Assembly (NCBI GenBank): GCA_002306375.1
Contig: DBRU01000092.1
Span: 2,859-9,748, forward strand
Direction of reading: 5' to 3'
Source of the DNA: Faecalibacterium sp. UBA1360
Lineage (GTDB): Bacteria > Bacillota > Clostridia > Oscillospirales > Ruminococcaceae
Length of the DNA: 6,890 nt
Under the pieces are notes generated by a model. It was not told the DNA's origin and ran no database searches. It saw only the letters and a program-made list of their open reading frames with translations. Made by a program: the position numbers and the translations under genes. Shown here in pieces: positions 1 to 4,679 of this stretch. Position 1 is the first letter of the stretch. Each line of letters starts with the position of its first letter.

Positions 1-408
1 GTGCGGGGCAACCGCCAACTGATGAAGGCGCTGGACCTGGGGCCTGAGGACGAGGTCTGGCGGCTGTACCGGGTGCGGGAGATCGAGGGCGAGCGGGTGA
101 TCCTGGACAAGGACTACCTGAACCGGCGCGTCGTGCCCACCCTGCCCGAGGAGGCGGTGGCCGACTCGCTGTACAAGTACCTGGAAGGGACCCTGGGCCT
201 GCGCATCGGCTTTGCCCAGAAGGAGATCACGGCCACCCGCGCCACCGAGGAGGACCGCCGCTACCTGGACCTGGGCAAGAACGACATCATCATCCGGGTG
301 TCCAGCTATGTGTATCTGGAAAGCGGGGTGTTGTTCCAGCACACCGAATCCCGCCACCGCTGGGACCGATTTCGCTTCGTTGACTTTGCCAAACGCAGTC
401 AGAAATGA
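1..408 (+). CDS. treR: Trehalose operon repressor, GntR family, C-terminal UTRA part (5' truncated)
   Basis: This is the C-terminal 135 residues of a GntR/HutC-type transcriptional repressor. The reading frame is open to the first base, so the real start and the N-terminal winged-helix DNA-binding domain lie outside the window; the GTG at base 1 should not be taken as the start. What remains is a UTRA effector-binding domain. Recognisable blocks are FAQKEITATRATEEDRRYLD (residues 71-90), SSYVYLESG (101-109) and the ending TESRHRWDRFRFVDFAKR (115-132), which closely resembles the C-terminus of Bacillus-type TreR. In that family trehalose-6-phosphate binds the UTRA domain and releases the repressor from DNA. 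The assignment to trehalose is supported by the trehalose PTS operon about 2.8 kb downstream on the same strand, which has paired palindromic operators. The gene ends with TGA at 406-408. Another sugar-phosphate-responsive GntR regulator is possible but less likely. Confidence 0.85.
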   Translation: MRGNRQLMKALDLGPEDEVWRLYRVREIEGERVILDKDYLNRRVVPTLPEEAVADSLYKYLEGTLGLRIGFAQKEITATRATEEDRRYLDLGKNDIIIRVSSYVYLESGVLFQHTESRHRWDRFRFVDFAKRSQK

Positions 409-413
409 CCGCC

Positions 414-437
414 CGGCCCGCTCCGCCGTCATTTTTT
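414..437 (+). terminator. Possible weak intrinsic terminator after treR
   Basis: CGGC (414-417) and GCCG (425-428) can form a 4-bp stem with a 7-base loop, followed three bases later by six T (432-437). The position, six bases after the treR stop and just before the efp promoter, fits a terminator. The stem is short, so this is a weak call. Confidence 0.35.
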
Positions 438-458
438 GCCCCGACAGGGCCAAAACAC

Positions 459-487
459 TTGCATTGCGGCGGTTTTTCGGGTAAAAT
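459..487 (+). promoter_or_regulatory. Sigma-A type promoter for efp
   Basis: TTGCAT (459-464) and TAAAAT (482-487) are separated by exactly 17 bases. Each hexamer is close to the housekeeping consensus. The expected transcription start is near 494, giving a leader of about 50 bases before the efp start codon. No operator-like palindrome is seen around it, which fits a constitutive housekeeping gene. Confidence 0.75.
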
Positions 488-530
488 ATGGGCAGCTATG
501 TTTACAGCATCAACTTTTTATTACGGTATT

Positions 531-535
531 GGAGG
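531..535 (+). promoter_or_regulatory. Ribosome binding site of efp
   Basis: GGAGG lies nine bases before the ATG at 545. It decides the start: an in-frame ATG at 488 falls within the -10 region of the promoter, upstream of the expected transcript start, and has no Shine-Dalgarno sequence. Confidence 0.8.
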
Positions 536-544
536 AATCCATTT

Positions 545-1105
545 ATGATCTCTGCAGGCGAATTCCGCAACGGCGTCACCTTTGAGCAGGACGGCCAGGT
601 GCTCCAGGTCGTCGAGTTCCAGCACGTCAAGCCCGGCAAGGGCGCCGCCTTCGTGCGCACCAAGACCAAGAACGTCATCACCGGTTCCGTGGTCGAGACC
701 AGCTACAACCCCACCGCCAAGTTCCCCCAGGCGTTCATCGAGCGCAAGGAAGTGACCTACAGCTACGAGGACGGCGGTCTGTACCATTTCATGGACAACG
801 AGACCTATGACGACATCCCCGTCAGCGCCGCCGACGTGCCCGAAAACTTCAAGTTCTGCAAAGAGAACGAAGTGTGCAAGCTGCTGTCCTACAAGGGCAA
901 GGTGTTCAGCGTGGAGATCCCCAACTTCATCGAGCTGGAGATCACCGAGACCGAGCCCGGCTTCAAGGGCAACACCGCCACCAACACCCTCAAGCCCGCC
1001 AAGGTCGAGACCGGCGCCGAGATCCGCGTGCCCCTGTTCATCAACGAGGGCGACAAGATCCGCATCGACACCCGCACCGGCGAGTATATGGAGCGCGTGA
1101 ACTGA
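545..1105 (+). CDS. efp: Translation elongation factor P (EF-P)
   Basis: The 186-residue product has the usual length of bacterial EF-P. EF-P binds between the ribosomal P and E sites and stimulates peptide-bond formation at polyproline stretches. The N-terminal KOW-like domain (about 1-62) carries the loop HVKPGKGAAFVRTK, in which Lys32 matches the position of the modified lysine of Bacillus and E. coli EF-P. Two OB-type domains follow (about 65-128 and 130-185). The C-terminal signature GFKGNTATNTLKPAKVETGAE-like block and the ending IRIDTRTGEYMERVN are diagnostic. In Bacillus the lysine carries a 5-aminopentanol group; no modification enzyme such as EpmA/EpmB or EarP is encoded here, so the state in this organism is not known. 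The gene has its own promoter and is followed after 31 bases by a zinc-ribbon gene, with no terminator between them, so the two probably form one transcript. Confidence 0.97.
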   Translation: MISAGEFRNGVTFEQDGQVLQVVEFQHVKPGKGAAFVRTKTKNVITGSVVETSYNPTAKFPQAFIERKEVTYSYEDGGLYHFMDNETYDDIPVSAADVPENFKFCKENEVCKLLSYKGKVFSVEIPNFIELEITETEPGFKGNTATNTLKPAKVETGAEIRVPLFINEGDKIRIDTRTGEYMERVN

Positions 1106-1136
1106 TCGCAGCCCCTTTTTACAGGAGGAATGTGCC

Positions 1137-1556
1137 ATGGCTATGGACCTGAACGCCAAGGCCGCCTATATCCGCGGCCTGATGACCGGCATGGAGTTTG
1201 ACCCCAACAGCAAAAACGGCAAGATCATTGCCGCCATGATGGACCTGCTGGAAGAGATGGCCGCCACCGTCACCGAGCACGACGACGCCCTGGACCAGGT
1301 GTACGACGAGCTGGACGCCATCGACGAGGATATGGACGACCTGACCGACGCGATCTTCGGCCTGGACGACGAGGACGAGGACGCCGACGCCGAGTACGAG
1401 GTCACCTGCCCCAACTGCGGCGTGGTGACCGCCGTGGACGAGGACACCCTGCTCAACCATGAGCTGGTCTGCCCCAACTGCGGCGCGGCCTTTGACATCG
1501 AGCTTGCCCCCGAGGACGAGGACGAAGCCGAGCCCAAGCCCGACGGCGAGGAATAA
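1137..1556 (+). CDS. Small acidic zinc-ribbon protein, CD1247 N-terminal domain type
   Basis: This 139-residue protein has no established function. The N-terminal part (about 1-60) is predicted to be helical (KAAYIRGLMTGMEFDPNSKNG, then MMDLLEEMAATVTEHDDALDQ) and resembles the domain annotated as 'CD1247 N-terminal' in Clostridia. A very acidic linker follows (about 58-88). Then come two CPNCG knuckles, Cys91/Cys94 and Cys112/Cys115, spaced as in a single four-cysteine zinc ribbon. The tail (121-139) is again rich in Asp and Glu. No signal peptide or membrane segment is seen, so it is probably cytoplasmic. The start ATG is eight bases after AGGAGG (1123-1128). The gene directly follows efp on what appears to be the same transcript and is closed by a strong terminator. 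Relatives are sometimes labelled as transcriptional regulators, but no helix-turn-helix is evident here. A role connected to translation is a guess from context only. Confidence 0.85.
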   Translation: MAMDLNAKAAYIRGLMTGMEFDPNSKNGKIIAAMMDLLEEMAATVTEHDDALDQVYDELDAIDEDMDDLTDAIFGLDDEDEDADAEYEVTCPNCGVVTAVDEDTLLNHELVCPNCGAAFDIELAPEDEDEAEPKPDGEE

Positions 1557-1579
1557 ACCCGCTTTTTTGCAGCGCAAGC

Positions 1580-1612
1580 AACGCACATCGGTACGCCCGA
1601 TGTGCGTTTTTT
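1580..1612 (+). terminator. Strong intrinsic terminator of the efp operon
   Basis: A perfect 12-bp stem (1580-1591 with 1597-1608, core ACGCACATCGG / CCGATGTGCGT) closes a five-base loop TACGC and runs into six T (1607-1612). It lies 24 bases after the zinc-ribbon stop codon. Confidence 0.93.
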
Positions 1613-1636
1613 GGATGATACAAAGGGAGAGGACCC

Positions 1637-2899
1637 ATGCAGGCTTTGGACGTATTGTGCCTGGGGCTGCCCGCTCTGGCCGCGGCGGCCTTTTTGTGGT
1701 GCGCGGGGGTATGTGTGCGCCGCACGCTGGACCCCGGGGCCCGTACCCTGCGCCCCGCCGGCGTCGACACGCCGCCCCGGTGGAGCCCGCTGCGGGCCGG
1801 CACGGTCTGCCTGCTGGCGGCGCTGGCGTGGCAGGGGGTGTTCTGGGCCGCGGCCCTGGCCCGAAGCCCGGGCGCGGGGCCGTCGGAGGCCTTGCAGGCG
1901 TTGCTGTACGGCAACACCGACGCGCAGCATTACGTGGACCTGGCCCGGTGGGGCTACGGCACGGGGGAAACTTTCCCCGAGCAGTACCTGATGATCGTGT
2001 TCTTTCCCCTGTTCCCCGCCCTGCTGCGGCTGCTGAACCCCCTGGGCGTCCTGGACTGGTACATCCTGGCCCTTGCGGTGCAGGTCCCCCTGTTCGCCCT
2101 GGCGGGGACGGCCTTGTACCGGGTGTGGTCGCGGCACTTCGGCCACCGGCGGGCGCTGTGGGGGCTGGCCTTTCTGTGCACGGGGCCGGGGTCGCTGTTC
2201 TTCTTTGCCCCCATGACCGAAAGCCTGTTTTTGCTGCTGAGCGCGCTGTACGTGCTGCTGCTGGAAGAAAAGCGCTGGGCCCTGTGCGGGGCCGTGGGGC
2301 TGCTGGCCGGGCTGTGCCGGGCCCCGGGCGGTCTTTTGTGCGGCGTGGCCGGCGTCTGGCTCATCGGCCGGGCGGTGCGCCGCCGCCCCGGCCCCGGGGC
2401 CGGGGCCTTGTGGGCCGTGGCGGGCCCGCCCGCCGGGCTGGGGCTGTACTTTGCCCTGAACTGGGCGGTGTACGGCGACCCCTTGCGCTATGCTTTGTAC
2501 CAGAAAGAACACTGGCACCAGAGCCTGGGGCTGTTCACCCACACCATCGCCTACCACCTGCGGTATTTTGCCCGCTGGTGGGCAAGCGACCGCTCGGCCG
2601 CCCTGTGGCTGGACCTGCCCGCCGTGGCGGCCATTCTGGTCACGCTGCTGGCCCTGACCCTGGCGGCCCGCCGCCTGCCGCCCCACCTGCTGGCCTACGC
2701 CCTGGCCTACCTGGCCCTGACCGCCGGCACCACCTGGGCCATCAGCCTGCCGCGGTATCTTTCGGCCTGCCTGGCCCTGCCCGTGCTGCCCGCCCTGTGC
2801 CTGGGCAGGACCCGGCAGCGGGCGGCGGCGCTGGGTCTTTGGGCGGCGCTGGGCGCGGCGTACACGGCGGCGTATTTTTCCGGCGCGCCCATCTACTGA
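1637..2899 (+). CDS. PIG-V-like mannosyltransferase family integral membrane protein (GT-C type)
   Basis: The 420-residue protein is very hydrophobic, with about ten to twelve likely membrane segments (for example 5-27, 54-75, 117-133, 141-161, 174-191, 196-210, 214-244, 256-278, 327-344, 350-370, 375-390 and 397-413). It matches the general pattern of bacterial relatives of PIG-V, the GPI mannosyltransferase: an early loop with DAQHYVDLARWGY (95-107, Asp95 and His98 being the likely active-site pair), IVFFPLFPALLRLL (120-133), PMTESLF (192-198), the arginine in CRAPGG (227-232), and SLPRYLSACLALPVLPAL (370-387). Such GT-C enzymes use polyprenyl-phosphate-linked sugars outside the membrane; the donor and acceptor here are unknown. 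The usual Trp before the first Asp is replaced by Thr. The start ATG follows a purine-rich AGGGAGAGGA (1624-1633, short spacing). The gene sits only 24 bases behind the efp operon terminator, with no obvious promoter of its own. It is not functionally linked to its neighbours as far as can be seen. Confidence 0.78.
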   Translation: MQALDVLCLGLPALAAAAFLWCAGVCVRRTLDPGARTLRPAGVDTPPRWSPLRAGTVCLLAALAWQGVFWAAALARSPGAGPSEALQALLYGNTDAQHYVDLARWGYGTGETFPEQYLMIVFFPLFPALLRLLNPLGVLDWYILALAVQVPLFALAGTALYRVWSRHFGHRRALWGLAFLCTGPGSLFFFAPMTESLFLLLSALYVLLLEEKRWALCGAVGLLAGLCRAPGGLLCGVAGVWLIGRAVRRRPGPGAGALWAVAGPPAGLGLYFALNWAVYGDPLRYALYQKEHWHQSLGLFTHTIAYHLRYFARWWASDRSAALWLDLPAVAAILVTLLALTLAARRLPPHLLAYALAYLALTAGTTWAISLPRYLSACLALPVLPALCLGRTRQRAAALGLWAALGAAYTAAYFSGAPIY

Positions 2900-2944
2900 C
2901 GCCGCCGGGCCAGGGGGCCTCCGCACGACCGCCCCCGCCGGCGC

Positions 2945-3016
2945 ACTTCCCCGCCTGTCCGCCCGGCCCACCTTTGCCGCCCGCTGTTTCCTCTTTTCCC
3001 GCCCCGGTTTTCCCGC
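2945..3016 (+). other. C-rich, G-poor pyrimidine tract, possibly Rho-loading (rut-like)
   Basis: Hand count of these 72 bases gives 37 C, 20 T, 13 G and 2 A, so 79 per cent pyrimidine, in the untranslated region between the membrane-protein stop (2899) and the intrinsic terminator. C-over-G bubbles of this kind are typical of Rho utilisation sites. No convincing coding frame with a ribosome-binding site was seen from 2900 to 3240, so the tract is probably 3' untranslated RNA. Confidence 0.35.
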
Positions 3017-3057
3017 AGGCATACAAGCCACCCGGCTTGTATGCCTGTTTTTCTTTT
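3016..3057 (+). terminator. Strong intrinsic terminator after the membrane glycosyltransferase
   Basis: A perfect 14-bp stem (3016-3029 with 3034-3047, CAGGCATACAAGCC and its complement) closes a four-base loop ACCC and is followed by TTTTTCTTTT (3048-3057). It insulates the trehalose promoter from upstream transcription. Confidence 0.95.
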
Positions 3058-3080
3058 AACACCGTCATTTTGCAGCAAGA

Positions 3081-3095
3081 AAGAGTCATACTCTT
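3081..3095. repeat. Short palindrome upstream of the trehalose promoter
   Basis: AAGAGT (3081-3086) and ACTCTT (3090-3095) form a 6-bp inverted repeat around CAT. It is loosely nested in a second pair, TTTGCA (3069-3074) and TGCAAA (3097-3102), whose centre is offset by 2.5 bases. The position, about 30 bases upstream of the -35 element, could suit a regulator site, but no known operator is recognised. Confidence 0.35.
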
Positions 3096-3125
3096 ATGCA
3101 AAGCGCCAAAGTTTTGCCGGGGGTA

Positions 3126-3154
3126 TGGACAAACGTATACGTATATGTTATCCT
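3126..3154 (+). promoter_or_regulatory. Promoter of the trehalose operon
   Basis: TGGACA (3126-3131, five of six matches to TTGACA) and TATCCT (3149-3154, four of six matches to TATAAT) are separated by 17 bases. The expected transcription start is about 3161, giving a leader of about 80 bases. The spacer is filled exactly by an 18-bp palindromic operator, so a bound repressor would block polymerase directly. A shifted alternative with TTGCCG (3114-3119) and TATACG (3136-3141) is possible but has a poorer -10 and 16-base spacing. Confidence 0.65.
3132..3149. promoter_or_regulatory. Probable TreR operator O1, inside the promoter spacer
   Basis: AACGTATACGTATATGTT is an 18-bp near-perfect palindrome, with eight of nine base pairs symmetric and the core ACGTATACGT (3133-3142 area) itself self-complementary. 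It starts at the base after the -35 hexamer and ends on the first base of the -10. Firmicutes TreR sites are of the AACTTGTATATACAAGTT type, which shares the AAC...TA.A...GTT framework. Assignment to TreR rests on this likeness and on the gene it precedes. Confidence 0.7.
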
Positions 3155-3167
3155 ATCCTCGCCAGGA

Positions 3168-3185
3168 AACATATACGTACAAGTT
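3168..3185. promoter_or_regulatory. Probable TreR operator O2, in the start of the leader
   Basis: AACATATACGTACAAGTT matches the flipped O1 at 16 of 18 positions and the typical Firmicutes TreR palindrome at 14 of 18, with its right half TACAAGTT identical to the consensus. Seven of nine base pairs are symmetric. It lies just downstream of the expected transcription start, and its centre is 36 bases from that of O1, so it could act by cooperative binding or as a roadblock. Confidence 0.7.
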
Positions 3186-3195
3186 GCTACAAAAC

Positions 3196-3223
3196 ACCCC
3201 GACTTGTCGGTATCTGTCGGGGT
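3196..3223 (+). promoter_or_regulatory. Leader hairpin of the trehalose operon
   Basis: ACCCCGAC (3196-3203) pairs perfectly with GTCGGGGT (3216-3223) across a 12-base loop. The loop contains another TGTCGG (3205-3210), a direct repeat of TGTCGG at 3215-3220, so CCGAC (3199-3203) could pair with either copy. The hairpin ends six bases before the Shine-Dalgarno sequence and has no T run, so it is not a terminator. It might protect the mRNA 5' end or tune translation; no known riboswitch class is recognised. Confidence 0.5.
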
Positions 3224-3229
3224 CACTGC

Positions 3230-3236
3230 AAGGAGG
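3230..3236 (+). promoter_or_regulatory. Ribosome binding site of the trehalose permease gene
   Basis: AAGGAGG lies five bases before the ATG at 3242 and fixes that start. An in-frame ATG at 3041 lies inside the preceding terminator and upstream of the promoter, so it cannot be used. Confidence 0.85.
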
Positions 3237-3241
3237 AAATC

Positions 3242-4648
3242 ATGGGCAAATTCAAACAGGACGCCACCAAACTGCTGGAGCTGGTGGGCGGCAAGGAAAA
3301 CATCAGCGCGGTATCTCACTGCGTGACCCGCATGCGGTTCGTGCTGGTGGACCCCAAAAAGGCGGACGTCCCCGCCATCGAGGCCCTGCCCTCGGCCAAG
3401 GGCAGCTTTACCCAGGCCGGGCAGTTCCAGGTCATCATCGGCAACGAGGTGGCCGAGTTCTACAACGAGTTCACGGCCATTGCGGGCATTGAGGGCGTGA
3501 GCAAGGACGCCGTCAAGCAGGCGGCCAAGAGCAACCAGAACCCCGCCCAGCGCCTGATGAGCAATTTGGCCGAGATCTTCGCCCCCCTGATCCCCGCCCT
3601 GATCGTCGGCGGCTTGATCTTGGGTTTCCGCAACTTCATCGGCGAGGTCAAGCTGTTTGAGGACGGCACTTTGACCCTGGCCCAGACCAGCCAGTTCTGG
3701 GCCGGCATGTACAGCTTCCTGTGGCTCATCGGCGAGGCCGTGTTCCACTACCTGCCGGTGGCCATCTGCTGGTCGGTGGTCAAAAAGATGGGCGGCACCC
3801 AGATTTTGGGCATCATCCTGGGCATCTGCCTGGTATCGCCCCAGCTGCTCAACGCCTACAGCGTGGCCGAGGCCGAGACCATCCCCGTGTGGGACTTCGG
3901 CTTCGCCCAGGTGGAGATGATCGGCTACCAGGCCCAGGTCATCCCCGCGATTTTGGCCGGCTTCGTGCTCGTCTACCTGGAGCGCTTCTTCAAGAAGATC
4001 TCGCCTGAATACCTGTCCATGATCATCGTGCCCTTCTTCTCTCTGGTGCTGTCCGTGCTCATCGCCCACACCATCGTGGGCCCCATCGGCTGGAAGATCG
4101 GCGACGTCATCGCCAACGTGGTGTACACCGGCCTGACCACCAACCTGCGCTGGATCTTTGCCCCCATCTTCGGCTTCCTGTATGCCCCGCTGGTCATCAC
4201 CGGCCTGCATCACATGACCAACGCCATCGACACCCAGCTGTCCAACCAGTTCGGCGGCACCATGCTGTGGCCCATGATCGCCCTGTCCAACATCGCCCAG
4301 GCCTCCGCGGTTCTGGCCATGATCGTGCTGCAAAAGAGCGAGCGTGACCGCCAGGTGTCCATCCCGGCCTGCATCTCGGGCTACATGGGCGTCACCGAGC
4401 CCGCCCTGTTCGGCGTCAACCTGAAAAACGGCTTCCCCTTCATCTGCGGCATGATCGGTTCCGCCATCGCGGCCACCGTGTCGGTGGGCAGCGGCGTCAT
4501 GGCCTTCTCCATCGGCGTGGGCGGTCTGCCCGGCTTTTTGTCCATCCAGCCCCAGCACATGGTGATGTTCCTGGTGGCCATGGCCATCGCCATCGTGGTG
4601 CCCTTTACCCTGACTTTGATCGTGGGCAAGCGCAAGGGCATCCACTGA
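3242..4648 (+). CDS. treP: PTS trehalose-specific EIIBC permease
   Basis: The 468-residue protein imports trehalose across the cytoplasmic membrane and phosphorylates it to trehalose-6-phosphate. The EIIB domain (about 1-85) has the phosphorylated cysteine Cys27 in SHCVTRMRFVLVD, the usual signature of the glucose-superfamily EIIB. A linker of charged residues (86-104) leads to the EIIC domain (about 105-463), with roughly ten membrane segments. EIIC marks are GLHHMTNAIDTQL (321-333), GGTMLWPMIALSNIAQASAV (338-357) and GVTEPALFGVNLK (383-395, conserved Glu386), all characteristic of the sucrose/trehalose branch; the downstream trehalose-6-phosphate hydrolase makes trehalose the best substrate. 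There is no EIIA domain, as in Bacillus TreP and E. coli TreB, so a glucose-type EIIA encoded elsewhere must supply phosphate. It is the first gene of the operon and is probably repressed by TreR at two upstream operators. The symbol treB is also used. Confidence 0.93.
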   Translation: MGKFKQDATKLLELVGGKENISAVSHCVTRMRFVLVDPKKADVPAIEALPSAKGSFTQAGQFQVIIGNEVAEFYNEFTAIAGIEGVSKDAVKQAAKSNQNPAQRLMSNLAEIFAPLIPALIVGGLILGFRNFIGEVKLFEDGTLTLAQTSQFWAGMYSFLWLIGEAVFHYLPVAICWSVVKKMGGTQILGIILGICLVSPQLLNAYSVAEAETIPVWDFGFAQVEMIGYQAQVIPAILAGFVLVYLERFFKKISPEYLSMIIVPFFSLVLSVLIAHTIVGPIGWKIGDVIANVVYTGLTTNLRWIFAPIFGFLYAPLVITGLHHMTNAIDTQLSNQFGGTMLWPMIALSNIAQASAVLAMIVLQKSERDRQVSIPACISGYMGVTEPALFGVNLKNGFPFICGMIGSAIAATVSVGSGVMAFSIGVGGLPGFLSIQPQHMVMFLVAMAIAIVVPFTLTLIVGKRKGIH

Positions 4649-4679
4649 TCCCCCACTTTTACACAGAAAGGACGCTCCC

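Noticed and set aside
432..458. TTTTTGCCC / GGGCCAAAA inverted repeat upstream of efp as a terminator
   Set aside because: The arms are interrupted by a mismatch and neither strand has a T run after the stem; it is more likely incidental to the promoter region.
488..547. Upstream in-frame ATG for efp at 488
   Set aside because: It overlaps the -10 element and would precede the expected transcription start; the ATG at 545 has a proper Shine-Dalgarno sequence and gives the standard EF-P N-terminus.
1166..3031. Very long open frame on the minus strand
   Set aside because: It lies antisense to the zinc-ribbon and membrane-protein genes, its product is dominated by Gln, Gly, Arg and Pro without a recognisable domain, and it comes from the high-GC codon pattern of the plus-strand genes.
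3097..3111. cre-like (CcpA) site near AAAGCGC (3100-3106)
   Set aside because: Only the left and central core matches; the outer TG and CA of the cre consensus are missing, so catabolite control cannot be claimed.
1459..3492. Long plus-strand frame overlapping three genes
   Set aside because: It is out of frame with the zinc-ribbon, membrane and permease genes, reads through two strong terminators and gives a Pro/Ala/Gly/Arg-rich product without a domain.
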